DNA from: Nageia nagi | Lineage: Eukaryota > Pinophyta | Direction: 5' to 3' | Assembly (NCBI GenBank): GCA_050084985.1 | Contig: JBITNC010000001.1 | Location: 154,194,001 to 154,258,000 of the forward strand | Length of the DNA stretch: 64,000 nt | Shown: positions 11,191-22,135 of the stretch, one piece after another | Layout: each line of letters starts with the position of its first letter | How positions within the stretch are numbered: the first letter of the stretch is position 1 | Notes under the pieces: model-generated | Seen by the model: only the letters and a program-made list of their open reading frames with translations | Databases searched by the model: none | Told to the model about the DNA's origin: nothing | Translations under genes and position numbers: made by a program

Positions 11191-12394
11191 GTCCTTGCCA
11201 AGATCCAGGTTTGAATATAATCTCAAGTGCAAATTAGCAAATTCAACCTAATAAACCCTAACATATGGATTAGAAAATTCGAATCAAACTCCAAAAATGA
11301 ATATATACCAACATCCAACTATAATTACTAGTTATCAACCAACACGATCTCACAATACCAATGTCTAGCTCATACAAACACATACATGCAAAATTAATCC
11401 AATGATGCTAATAGAAAAGTATGCACAACATAAATAAGAGATACAAATACCCAATGGCTATATAGAAGATATGAATAAAGTAATAATAATATATAGAGCT
11501 CCTAGAGCTAAATGCTGGCCTCCAAAGAGACAACTAGGGCACCATGTATATCCTCAATGCTGGATGAATGAATGGAACAATGGGATAATCTTTCTCCTTT
11601 AGAACCTAAATCCTCTCCATCAAAGGAACTCTCCTTTGATCTTGGTGACCAACTGAATAGTAGAAGCATAACCTTGGAATACCACTAAATGGGTAAGGGT
11701 GTTACACTAGTATCATAGACTAACAGGATCCCTCATCCTATTAATCCTCCTACATGTTGCACCTAGTGGTTTGATTAGTGTCACTAAGTCTTCTTATCCT
11801 CTGGATGATATAAGTGTAATAATAATCAAGCATATCTAGGTATGAGGTTCCAATGCCTTTTTATAACACTTTACTAGATCTAGAACTCACCTAGGAATCA
11901 TTCCTAGCTCCTCTAATTTAATGTTACCCTCCTAGGGATTGAATAATGATCAATGTGGGTGCCTATGGGTCAAGCATGCCACCATGGGGGCCTAGAGTGC
12001 CATAAATACCACCATGGGGGTATGGAGTACCATGCATGCCTAACATGGATCTAAGGGTTATGCATGGGGGTTAGGTGTCATCATGGACCAATGTCGAGGT
12101 ATAAGAGTCTCCCTAAGGATGGCACATATACACAAGAGATCATCCATCCATCTAAGTGCTAAAAAGACCTTGGATTTTCCATAATCATGATCAAGATCTC
12201 TAAGTACAAGAAAACTCCTCTTCTATGCTTGGGAGGTAAATGTCCCACTTGGGGCTCGTAGTGAGGTCTACTGACCCTTTAATTCTTCTATACCAAGTCA
12301 TAACTCAAAAGTACAATGCAATGATAAAATATATTACAAAGGGGAATTTTTTGGATTCCATAATTAATTAAAAGGATGCAAGGGGCATGTCACA
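11190..12394 (-). repeat. G3 chromovirus 3' LTR
   Basis: On the minus strand it starts TGTGACATGCCCC at 12394, right after the purine tract GAGAGGGGAGGCTT. The inner part (about 11450-12390) matches LTR pieces at 17799-18545, 24732-24920 and 50556-50786. The left limit is uncertain (11.1-11.3 kb) because no intact second copy covers it. It contains imperfect short repeats built on ccatgggggcctagagtgcc-like words near 11980-12080. Confidence 0.75.
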
Positions 12395-12920
12395 AAGCCT
12401 CCCCTCTCAAGATTGCTTTCTCTTAAGAAATTCAACATAGTATGTGCAAGTATCTTTGCCCCTTACCATGTAGAGTCCTCATTTAGAAAATCCCTCCATT
12501 TGATCAAATACTCTTGAATCTATCTAAATCTTAGCTTCTTGATCCTAGTCTCTAGAACTCTATTAGGAACCTAAATCAGTTGTCCCTCATCATCAAGTAG
12601 GGGTAGAGAAGTGGAAGAAACATCATGTTGTCCCACATCCTTCTTCAAGAGTCATACATGGAAAGTGTTGTAGATCTTTCTCACTTGGGAAATCTCCAAC
12701 TCTTAGGAATCCCCTCCTACTTTGCTCAGGATATTGTATGGACCAAAGGACCTAGGTTGTAGCTTCTCTGCTCTCCTTTTCTTAATTGAAGATTTCTAGA
12801 ATGGATGCAACCTCAAGTACACCATGTCTCCTACCTCAAATATCCTCTTTGTCTAGTTTTGATCATAGGACTTCATTTTCTAATTCTTATCCATCTATAG
12901 TTTATCCTTTAATGCCCTCA
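12395..12920 (-). pseudogene. G3 integrase C-terminus and chromodomain
   Basis: The minus strand reads EVGDMVYLRLHPF, KKRRAEKLQPRSFGPYNIL, IYNTFHV and a chromodomain EYLIKWRDFLNEDSTW, with several stops and at least one frameshift. It is related to, but clearly distinct from, the G2 version at 26286-26666. At about 12920 the sequence switches to G2 integrase (tggtagctagtgctaggggtg, matching 26983-27003), skipping roughly 200 residues of core, so this is a recombination or deletion joint. Confidence 0.72.
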
Positions 12921-14460
12921 TGGTAGCTAGTGCTAGGGGTGAGCTTAACTCTGATCAATTTGAAAATCTCCTACCAAAACAAGCTCATGAACCTATTGTC
13001 CCTATCATTGACAATTGTCTTAGGTATCCCATGCAATTTGAACAAAACCCTATATAACTAGCCATGGGATCATCATGAAAACATTTTAGAACTATCAATT
13101 TGAAATGTGAGTTTGGAATTAGAAGTATTCTATCCTTATACATGATCAGCCCATTTACCATAGTATATCTATCATCATGCAAATTTCCTTCAATCACACT
13201 AGTGGCCCTATCATCCTTAGCATATGTAGCCATAATTTCCTCCTTCCAATTTGCTGCTATCTCAGTCAAAGAACATAAATATAGTATCCTAGACAATGCA
13301 TCAATAAATATGTTCTTTTTTCCTTTGACATAAATAATATTAAAATCATAAGCCTGAAGTTTACTCACCCACTTTTATTATCTCTCATTAAGATCCTTCT
13401 AATTCAAAAAATATTTGAGATTATGGTGGTCAGTTTTGACTATGAATTTACCTCCCACCAAATAGGGTTTGAACTTGGCCAATGCTTGCATAATGGAAAA
13501 CATTTCCTTATCATAAATAGAATAACTCTATTTAGTTTCCATTAGTTTCATACTTTCAAAAGTAATGGGGTGTTTATGCTGCATCAATACTTCTCCTATC
13601 CCCTCACTTATAACATCACATTCCAACTCAAATGGATGTGAGAAACCAAGTATAGCAAGTACAAGGCATGAACACATTACCTTCTTGAAGTGTTCAAAAC
13701 ACTTTTGAACTAATTTTGACCAAATAAATGCTCCCTTTTTGGTTAAATTTGTAAGTGGGGCTACCAACTAGGAGAAACCCTTAATAAATCTCCTATAGAA
13801 ACCACACAATCCAAAAAATACCCTAAGCTGAGTGAGATTTGTTGGTGTTGGCTAATCCATAATTGCCTTGATCTTTTTAGAATCAACATGAACACCCTTT
13901 GAGCTTATTATATGATCAAGGTACAATAACTCAATTAGTTTGAAATCACATTTGGACTCCTTAGCATAAAATGATTCTTGCTCAAGAATACTCAACACCT
14001 CCTCTAAGTGTCTCAAATGCTCGTTCCAAGATCTATTGTAAATAAGGATATCGTTAAAGAATATCAAAACTAATTTTCAAAGTTGTCTATTGAACACCTT
14101 TTTCATGCATGACTCAAAATGCCCAAAGTGGCATCTGAAAGCTATCTTCTCCACATCCTAGTCTCTAACTTTGATTTGATGGTAGCCTGATCTCAAATCA
14201 ATTTTGGAAAGAGAGCATGCTCTATGTAACTCATCAATGAGCTCATTAATGCATGGAATGGGATATCTATTTTTGATTATCTTTTTATTTAGTGTCCTAT
14301 AATCTATGCACATTTGCACAGTCCCATCCTTCTTTTTTGCCAACACAATCAAAGAGTCAAAGGGGCTCTTGCTTGGCCTAATGTGCCCCATAGCCATTAG
14401 CTCCTTAATTACCTTCTCTATCTCACCCTTATGTCATTTAGGATTCCTATATGGTGTGGT
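12921..14460 (-). pseudogene. G2 copy 1 integrase remnant, RNase H and RT
   Basis: Minus strand. RT fingers and palm are at 14397-14158 (RPSKSPFDSLIVLAKKKDGT, CSLSKIDLRSGYHQI). The active-site block at 14067-13852 reads MIFFNDIL, so the first Asp of the usual FFDD is Asn, a G-to-A change. The connection and RNase H start are at 13767-13528 (LECDVISEGIGEVLMQ) and the RNase H end at 13368 onward (YVKGKKNIFIDALSR). The H2C2 domain breaks off near 13052: after PMASYIGF the next bases match G2 copy 2 about 315 bp further on, so an internal deletion removed the integrase N-terminal half. Confidence 0.83.
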
Positions 14461-14689
14461 AATAATTGGCTTAGCCCCTTCCTCTAGCTCTATAACATGC
14501 TTCATGCCATAAACTAGAGGTCTCCCAAGAGGAATCTCACTGAAAACCTTAAAATGTTTAGATAGTAACCTTTGCACATCAAGATGATACTCTCTCTTCT
14601 ATTGCTCTATACTAGTAGGCATAAGGATGCACTCTACTATCCACTCCACCTAGTCATGTCTAATCAGCCTCTCCATTCTCTTGATAAAG

Positions 14690-15070
14690 ACCACTCATGC
14701 TCCCCCATTAGACATGCCTCTCAATACTACCTGTTTGACTGCTGATTCAAACTTTATCTCCATTGTACATAAGTTTATGATGAATTCATGAAGGATATGC
14801 ATCCAATGCATGCCAAGTACTACATTTGTATCTCTTATGCCAATCACATTAAAGCCATCCTTCAACTTATACTCTCCCAACTATATACTCAACTTAGGAA
14901 TCTTTCGAGTATATGATAGTATGAACCCATCAGAAACCATTACCTTAAAGCCTTCAAACTCTTCTATTTTGATCCCTCTCTTAGCTACAAGTCCCTCATC
15001 TATGAAGTTATGTGTAGCACCTATATCTATGAGGGTGATGATCCGTTGTCCATAAAGGAATCCTCTAACA
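14690..15070 (-). pseudogene. G2 copy 1 protease remnant
   Basis: The minus strand at 14880-14695 reads MGEYKLKDGFNVIGIRDTN then VVLGMHWMHILHEF, the second conserved block (I-L-G-like) of retrotransposon aspartic proteases. The active-site loop lies near 15045 in degraded form. It sits between gag and RT as expected. The homologue is 29040-29480. Confidence 0.72.
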
Positions 15071-15239
15071 TTAAAAGATCTAACATTCTAAAAGCTAAAA
15101 AGTTATGCAATAGTTCCTTCACATTCGTGGCTCTTTTCAACCTTTCCACATGAACTCTTTCCATCACTACTCTTTGAATTAGTGTGTTGATTTGAATTTT
15201 TTGATTCTGATTCATTAGCTAAAAAGTACTCTATTTATT

Positions 15240-16479
15240 TTTCTTAGGCCTTAACTGCATAATTTTGAGATGGATCCCAAGGCTCTCTACAATGGCAACA
15301 AAGTTTCTTCCTTCTAAATTTGTTAAGTTGATCACTGTCCAACCTATTTGGGACATTCTTAGGCTAGTTCATGTCCCTATGAAAAGATTTTTTATCTTTA
15401 TCTTTTTGATGTCCAAACCCCTTATACTAAAATTTGTTCTTAGGAGTAGAGAACTCCATATCTTTTGCCTTTCTGATTACCTCCTCTAAAGTAGGTGGAC
15501 TAAGAGCCTTAATCCAACCTCTCAATGGTTTTGAGAGCCCATGAATGAACAACACAATCAATCTTCTCTTAAAAATGTAGATTACTAAAATTGAGAGTCT
15601 CTAAAAATTAGCCACATATGCCTCCATTGATCCCCACTATTTTAGCTGAGCTAGCTCCTTAAAATGTAATTCTAGATCCTTTTTGTCAAACCTATCAATC
15701 AATCTCTCTGTGAACTCTGCATAGGAGTCTATTTGGCTATGACCAAGTGTGACTATTCCATGATGCCACCACTCATGAGGAGTACCATCAAGGTGTAGAG
15801 CAACATATTTAATGGCCTCATCCTCTAGCATGGGATTAAGCTAAAAATAGGTGTCCATCTTTTGTACCCAAGCTCTAGCTGAAGTCTTGCCAAAACCATC
15901 AAAGTAATGAATAAATAACTTCCCTACTCTCCTTTACAACTCTTGATTATTTAGGTTAGGTTGTCTACCTCTTTTGTTATGTAGTTGCTACATCTACATG
16001 TCCATATAATCTCAAAATGTCATATTTGCTTAGAATCCTATGTTAGCATTATCCCACTCTTGTAAAATTGAATCCTACATCTCAGCAACTATAGGTTCCA
16101 CTTCAACCTGTGGAAATATCCTAGGAGGAAAGGTAGGCATTAAAGGTCTTATGCTTGCTATTTTATCCCTCTGGTTATGATTCACAACCTTATTGTTCAC
16201 TGAAGCCTCACCATTTTCATTATTTCTATTATTTTCATGTTGCCCATTATTGATATTATTGATGTTTTCCATAATAGAAACCATAAACTGATTGAGAGTG
16301 TGTTGCAACTCTTGTTGTCCCTTGGTTAGATCATTAATAATCTCTTGGGTACTTTGCTCTTGTGGTACCCTATCACCCATGTTTACCTCTTCTTCTGAAT
16401 CTGAGTCTTGAATTTCTTTACCTATTTTTCTTTTGTAAGTGATATATTTCCTATCTTCAAGATTCATGAAATGTTTCAA
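15240..16479 (-). pseudogene. G2 copy 1 gag
   Basis: The N-terminus at 16479-16075 begins MKHFMNLEDRKYITYKRK and continues through acidic and Asn-rich sequence (SIMENINNINNGQHENNRNN). The capsid part at 15831-15637 reads YVALHLDGTPHEWWHHGIVT and FTERLIDRFDKKDLELHFKE. A zinc-knuckle region lies near 15310-15250. Stops and shifts break the frame between these parts. The start lies about 34 bases after the primer-binding site at 16513-16526. Confidence 0.8.
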
Positions 16480-16512
16480 TCATCAAGAAACCCAATAGGT
16501 TAGCAAGCTTGA

Positions 16513-16526
16513 GGGCTCTGATACCA
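16513..16526 (-). other. G2 copy 1 primer-binding site
   Basis: The minus strand reads TGGTATCAGAGCCC, a perfect match to the usual plant initiator tRNA-Met primer site, one base from the LTR end. Confidence 0.9.
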
Positions 16527-16527
16527 C

Positions 16528-17798
16528 TATAGGAACCCACCTCTAATATATTTCTTTTGTTCTATTTTGTGTTTCTGGTTTTTATATTTTTTTTTCTAAG
16601 TTTTTGCAATGCACAATGTAAAATATGGACAACCTTTTAAAAATAATTTAAAATGCTTTCAACTTGATAGAAGAGACATATAATATCATAACAATACATC
16701 TATAGAAAATTTACAATAATGCATCAATCTTAAACTATACCTAGATTACTAATATAATAGTCTTTGCTGAAATAAATTATTGTTACAGCCATGTGAAATG
16801 TATATGTTGCTGCAAATACCTTATGTTTTGAGAAGGGCTTCAAAACTCTTCAAAATTTGCACTTCACCTAGCAAAACTAGCAAACCATATATTAAAATTT
16901 AACAAACAACCTCTAGTACTATAGCATGATATTGTAGTAGAGTATTATAGTGTGACACTATAACACGCCACTATAGCGTGACATTGTAGCAAACTTTTAA
17001 AAATCTTTCTTACTACAACCAATCTCTTCACAAATTTCTAAAAAACTCACCATCAACTTCTCTGTTTAAGCATAAAATACATTCTTTGTATGAGGATGCT
17101 AATAGATTATGTAGGGATGATCTTTTACACTTGAAGACAATATTCTCTATGGAGGATTTCATCCCCATAAAGCTTGAAACCCTTGTAAACAATATGTTGC
17201 AAGTTTCTCTCCAAACCCTTGTTCTCACACAACACATGATATCCAAAATGAGCCCGCAAAGAGTATTTTATCCTCTTTTTTTCCAAATCCACACCACACT
17301 TTATTTTAAGATATTAAATATTATTTTCTTCTTTAATTTCCCAAGTGGGTGTCCCCTTTAAATGTTTTCTCCATAAAGTCACTTTATCATAAAGTATAAT
17401 TATTTCATCACTTAAGGGGCCATTACACTTTATCCTTTAATTTTAACATTATAAGTTAAATATTTAATTTAATTTAATTTACAAAATAATGTTAAATATC
17501 ATATATTTTTTTGGGAGGATAATTTTCACCAACTGATTGAAAGAATAGACATCCCAAATCAAGATCAACATCACACCTTGTCCAACTAATAAAGTCAGTG
17601 CCTAGATGTACTTACTAAAAATAGTAATTATGTCTCATATCCAAAATGACCTTCGAAACTAGCAAAAGTTTACTTGTAACCTAAGGGAAGTTTGAATCAA
17701 TCACCAATGAACTCCCTAACCATATTATTAGCCTATGAGAGTCTGTGAGTAGGCTAATCTCCATGTCCTCGATATCTACTTAGGAAGGGGACATTACA
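16528..17798 (-). repeat. G2 copy 1 5' LTR inserted in G3 LTR
   Basis: On the minus strand it runs from TGTAATGTCCCC at 17798 to GGTTCCTATA at 16528. It is followed on the plus side by ATCTT (17799-17803) and G3 LTR sequence. The same junction recurs at 50555/50556, and the left flank of copy 2 ends ATCCT (24916-24920), so the target duplication was about ATCTT. A short minisatellite lies near 16918-16990. Confidence 0.88.
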
Positions 17799-18545
17799 AT
17801 CTTTCCTTTAATCATGTTAACCAACTGAATGGTAAAAGTGCAACCGAGTTAGAATACCATTAGATGGGCAAGGGTGCTACTCCAGTACTATAGACTAATA
17901 GGATCCCTCATCTTGTTAATCCTCTTAGATGCTACACCTAGGGGTTTGATTAGCATCGCTAAGTCTTCTTATCCTTTGAAAAGTATAAGTGTAATAATAA
18001 TCAAGCATATCCAGTTATAAGGCTCCAATGCCATTTTATAACAGATAACAATCATTCCTAACTACTCTAATATAATGTTAGCCTCTTGGGGGGACAAAAT
18101 GCCCAATGTGGATGCCTAGGGATCAAGCATGCTAGCGTGAGGGCCTGAAGTGCCATAAATACCAATGTGGGTGTTTGGAGTGCCACGCATGCCTAACATG
18201 GGTCTAGGGGCCATGTGTGGGGGTTGGGTGTCATCATGGGCCAACATGGGGTTTTGGGAGTCTCCCCAAGGCTTGTGCATGTATACAAGTGCTCATCCAT
18301 CCATCTAAATGCTAAATAGACGTTGGGATTCCCATAATCATGATTAAGATCTCTAAGTACAATAAAACTGCTATTCTATGCTTGGGAGGTAGACGTCCCA
18401 CTTGGGGCTCACAATGGGGTCCATTGACCCATTATGTCTTCTATCTCAAACCATAACTCAAAGTACAATCCAATAATAAAATATGCTACGAAGAAGAATT
18501 TGTTGGATTCAATAATTAATTACAAGAATGCAAAGGGAATATTAC
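17799..18545 (-). repeat. G3 LTR distal part (5' LTR of the nested G3)
   Basis: It aligns with 11635-12394 of the G3 3' LTR (ccaactgaatgg, ggatccctcatc, tccataatcatgat words) and ends near gggaatatta, equivalent to the G3 LTR terminus gggcatgtca. With 11190-12394 it brackets the recombinant G3/G2 element. The same piece, shortened, occurs at 50556-50786. Confidence 0.78.
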
Positions 18546-19037
18546 TTATCTGAAAAACATATAGAATTGTATCCATCAATTTTAAAAGAATTAAAAAAAT
18601 AATAGAAATATTCAATAAGAAAGCTAACTGTCTAAAATATAAAAGAAGTTTAAATACCTTCTCCAAATTAAAAAAAAAATAAAATCAAAGACGTACTATA
18701 AATAACTGCTGCACTATCAACATATAAATAGCACAGAAACACACATTTACTGGGAATGGATATAATCCTTACAACAAACGTATATGAAAATCAACTTAAC
18801 ACACTCGTTAGATGACAATCATTTCGGTGCATGAAATAATAGCTCGGCATCGCTTTATTGGCTAAGAATTGAGCATAAGCCATCTTGAAAATAAATTCTT
18901 AAGCATAATCCAGCTTGAAAAGAAGGTTAAATTGAATTGCTGAGATGAGATAGCAAAAGTGCAGTACTCAACCAAAGGCAGTTGAGGACAAAGTCGAATC
19001 TAAAGTGGAAGCTAAGTTAATATCGCTTTGATGTCCG
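18546..19037. other. 3' flank of TIR copy 1, no gene seen
   Basis: AT-rich sequence with no convincing reading frame. From about 18885 onward it is shared with TIR copy 2 (55407 onward), which shows that this flank is part of the duplicated segment. Confidence 0.6.
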
Positions 19038-19751
19038 CTAATAGGAACCCATGCACAGCCTGAACATGATAGAAAGTTTAAAAAGCTTCATACTGAATTG
19101 AATATAGCTTTGAGGTGCTTCTCTTTCAATAGGGAAGTTGGGATTAGTCCGCTTAAGGAGGCAACATATTGCGCTGACAACTTTGTCTCTGAATTCCGTT
19201 TCATTTTCATCTTCCTCGAAGTGCAATCCCTTAATTGAGAGAACTTCTTTTAGAGTGTCTTCCCATTTACCTCTAGTGTCGTTGCTTTCCACCAACTTTT
19301 GCCATTGTGGATTGTCTTTTGTGATGAGAGAGAGTTCTTTGGGGCTAATCATGAAAAATATGGGCAATAGTTTGAGGTTGGCATTTTTCCCTGAGTTCAT
19401 GTCGCTAATGAAAGCGGACAGTTCTAGCATTGGCCACTTTGAGATAATAAATTCCTTCGATAGAACCACAACTGCTATTTGACATGTTTGAGCAGCTTTA
19501 AATATAAGAGGAGGAAATTTGTGGGCAAGTGGCAAGCTTTCATTATCTTCGTCAAAGAAGCATGAAAAATGTGCTCTTATCAGGTCTCGATGAAGCCGCC
19601 GAACGAAACTTTTTTGTTTCCCGCTGTGACTGAGAAACACATCTTTATTCTCCCCATAATTTCTTCTCCAGTGAACGTCACTGCCAACAAAAAAACATAT
19701 TTTCGCTTTAGTTTCAATACAAGGAAGAACTTCAAAAATAACACTCATCAA
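19038..19751 (-). CDS. TIR-domain protein (plant immune type), copy 1
   Basis: This minus frame of up to 237 residues contains one TIR domain from about residue 36. Motif TIR1 is DVFLSHSGKQKSFVRRL and TIR2 is CFFDEDNESLPLAHKFP. Then come AAQTCQIAVVVLSKEFI and KWPMLELSAF, whose Glu is at the position of the NADase catalytic Glu in plant TIRs. The tail (KGLHF, TEFRDKVVSAICCLLKR) closes the domain. No NB-ARC or LRR sequence follows before the stop. It may be a TIR-only gene or the first coding exon of a TNL whose remainder is lost. The leading residues (MMSVIFEVLPC) may be intronic, because a good acceptor (TTTTTTTGTTGGCAG) lies near 19682. TIR proteins act in cytosolic immune signalling. Expression is unknown. 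Confidence 0.75.
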   Translation of the reverse strand: MMSVIFEVLPCIETKAKICFFVGSDVHWRRNYGENKDVFLSHSGKQKSFVRRLHRDLIRAHFSCFFDEDNESLPLAHKFPPLIFKAAQTCQIAVVVLSKEFIISKWPMLELSAFISDMNSGKNANLKLLPIFFMISPKELSLITKDNPQWQKLVESNDTRGKWEDTLKEVLSIKGLHFEEDENETEFRDKVVSAICCLLKRTNPNFPIEREAPQSYIQFSMKLFKLSIMFRLCMGSY

Positions 19752-20047
19752 TCACCTAATCTCCAAGAGAATAGGGGACTGTCCGGAACGACAAAATTGT
19801 GAATGAGATGATCGATAATTATCTTGAAGGATATCAGCATTCCATCATCAGAAGGAAAGGTGACTTGAGTAACAGCGAAATTGAAATTGAGTCTATCATA
19901 CCACTTTATTGAAAACCTCCATTCCTCCCTATCCAATTGGATGGCCTTGGAGCGCTCCCCATAATAGAAGTTCAGATTGTTCTCCGCCTTCTTTGCTCCA
20001 CAAAATCGGAACGGCAGACTAAACACCCGCAAAAGTTGCTGGCCCAT
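19748..20047 (-). CDS. Unrecognised 99-residue frame just upstream of TIR
   Basis: Open frame starting MGQQLLRVFSLPFRFCGAKK and containing REEWRFSIKWYDRLNFNFA and TFPSDDGMLISFK. It overlaps the TIR frame by four bases in another frame. I do not recognise the family. Its GC is higher than the surrounding DNA and there is no retroelement similarity, so it may be an upstream exon of the TIR gene: AG|GTGATT near 19756-19761 could be a donor. The reading phase to the nearest good acceptor does not match, so the gene model is unsettled. The region is deleted in TIR copy 2. Confidence 0.4.
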   Translation of the reverse strand: MGQQLLRVFSLPFRFCGAKKAENNLNFYYGERSKAIQLDREEWRFSIKWYDRLNFNFAVTQVTFPSDDGMLISFKIIIDHLIHNFVVPDSPLFSWRLGD

Positions 20048-21052
20048 ATTGTGGTGGGCAATTTCGGAGGAAGTTTGATCTGTTGAAGTTCTTTCGTTAT
20101 CTTTGCTCTACAACATTTGAAGAAAATTTTAAACTTCAATTAGCGTAACAGTCCAAAGGAAACTTAGGGGTATTCTATCCTATCCGTCTCATTTCTTTTC
20201 TCACTTCTGGAAGAAAAGTAAAACCATAGAGTTTCAAACCAGAAAAGAAGTGAAATATATTAGTCTTGATCAAAAATAATGGCACGCAGTTACCCGTTAG
20301 AAAAGAACGCCATTCCGAAAGAACACAACGTTGTTTCTACGCAAATATGTTTTACACAAACTAGCTTAAACAATATAAAAAATGCTCTAGCCAGACGCAC
20401 CATGGTAATCCAAGTCGAATATTCTGCATGTATTCCTTCACGGAAACTCTTCCTCGAACCCTGAAATCCATGGATTTTCGAAGTTCTACCCCGCCAAGAG
20501 CTGCCCATAATGCCGCAAATAGTTGCCATGAGTGGCCTCTTTTGCCACAGTACTTTTTAATCGTTCTAACCAATATCTATACACGTTCCACACGGTGTAA
20601 ATCATTTAACACACTAAAATCGCAATGGTATAAATGTAAAAATAAAACTACAACTTTGGGGAGCAGGAGATCTAGTTTTGAAAACAGCTAGAAGCAGGTG
20701 TGAAAAATGAACATTTAAAGGCAAAACAGGAAACTCACCTGAAAACCAATCCAACTGCTCCTGGAATGGCTGGTACTGGCACTCAATTCCCTCTTGCAAT
20801 TGTGGGATTTGGCGCTTGAGAAGGAGGAGCTGGAAGCATTTGAATATAAAGTGGAAAGTGGCACCAGTTATCAAAACATCCAACGTCCGTCAAATTTCAC
20901 CAGCTATCAGAATTGCACCTCTCAATGTCCGTCGAAGGACCTGAGTTTGTCATAAGAACGTTTTAAAAAATCAATGTATGCTTGTAATTATTTGTACGAT
21001 TCTTTCCTCTCAGTTTTGCCATGTGACCATTAAAAAGTCATAAAAACGTTTT
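20048..21052. other. TIR upstream region
   Basis: Non-repetitive, relatively GC-rich sequence carrying the possible exon at 20739-20883. The rest (20050-20730) has short open frames on both strands, none recognisable. A 22-bp direct repeat (gtcataa.aacgttttaaaaa) occurs at about 20954 and 21036, next to the point near 21053 where G1 copy 2 begins. From 20861 to about 21000 the sequence is shared with 56053-56205. Confidence 0.5.
20739..20883 (-). CDS. Possible first exon upstream of TIR gene
   Basis: The minus frame from the ATG at 20883 (MDVLITGATFHFIFKCF, then KRQIPQLQEGIECQYQPF and QLDWFS) ends at a consensus splice donor, TTTTCAG|GTGAGT, with the last exon base at 20739. It has non-repetitive, protein-like composition with an amphipathic stretch. 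It is on the same strand as the TIR domain about 1 kb downstream, so it may begin the same transcript. I cannot name the family. The segment is missing from TIR copy 2 except its outermost end. Confidence 0.4.
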
Positions 21053-22135
21053 AAAAAGGATGGTACACTTCGCACGTGCATTGATTATAGATGCTTAATA
21101 AAAAGACATTAAGAAGAGGTATTCTATTCCCTGTGTTGATGAACTCATTGATGAATTGAATGATGTCAATTATTTTTCAAAAATTGATTTGCATAGTGGC
21201 TATCGTCAAATCAGGGTAAGAAAGGAGGATGTGCCTAAAATTGCCTTTAGATGCCACTATGGTCATTTTAAGTTTTTTATGATATCATTTGGACTTACCA
21301 ATGCTCCTTCCACTTTTTAATCTATTATATATCATATTTTTCGAAAACATTTGAGATTTTTTGTGTTAGTATTCTTTGATGATACTTGATTTACAACAAG
21401 GATTGGGATGAACATGTGAAACACTTGGAAATTGTTCTTGAAATTTTGCAACAACAACAACTTTATGCAAAGGATTCCAAGTATGAGTTTGGTCTTACTA
21501 AGATTATACATTTGGGACATATTATTAGTCACAATGAAGTACATGTTGATCTTGAAAAAATTATAGCTATTCAAGATTGGCCTACTCCCACAAATTTGAC
21601 ACAACTGAGACGATTTCTTGGATTGTGCAACTATTATAGAAGGTTCATTAAAGGATTTTCTAAACTTTATGCTCTTATGAAAGAATTGACAAAGAAGAAT
21701 GCCTTTGCTTGGAGTGATGATGCCGAATATGCTTTTGAGAAATTGAAGGAGGTATTGACCACTTGCCTTACTCTTGCTATTCCCAATGTTGATTTGCCTT
21801 TTGTTGTGGAGTGTGATGCCTCGGGAGTAGTAATAGGGGCTATTTTAATGCAAAGAGGGTAGCCAATAGATTTTGAGAGTAGAAAGCTCTCCCCTTCAGA
21901 AAAATCCTTTAGTATCTATGAGAAAGAGATTTTAGCTATTTAGCATGCCTTGGCCAAGTTTAAATAGTATCTCGTTTGTGGTAGATTCATCATTAAGACC
22001 AATTATAACAACTTAAGATTTTTCTTGAATAAAAAAGACTTAAATGAGAGACAACAAAGGTGGGTCACAAAGGTACAATATTATGATTTTGAGATTGAGT
22101 ACGAGAAAGGGAAAAAATACAATAGTTGATGCACT
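21053..22135 (+). pseudogene. G1 copy 2 RT and RNase H
   Basis: RT fingers begin near 21058 (DGTL, then YFSKIDLHSGYRQI around 21170-21215). The FDDT stretch at about 21375-21390 has lost one base of the FFDDIL codons. The longest open part, 21386-21862, covers RT connection and RNase H start (RRFLGLCNYYRRFIKGFSKL, VVECDASGVVIGAILMQ). It ends in TAG where CAG is expected. The RNase H end continues to about 22135 with stops. Confidence 0.85.

Noticed and set aside
20290-20573. Two overlapping frames of 70-79 codons upstream of TIR
   Set aside because: No recognisable domain, conflicting frames, no splice or start context that would favour either.
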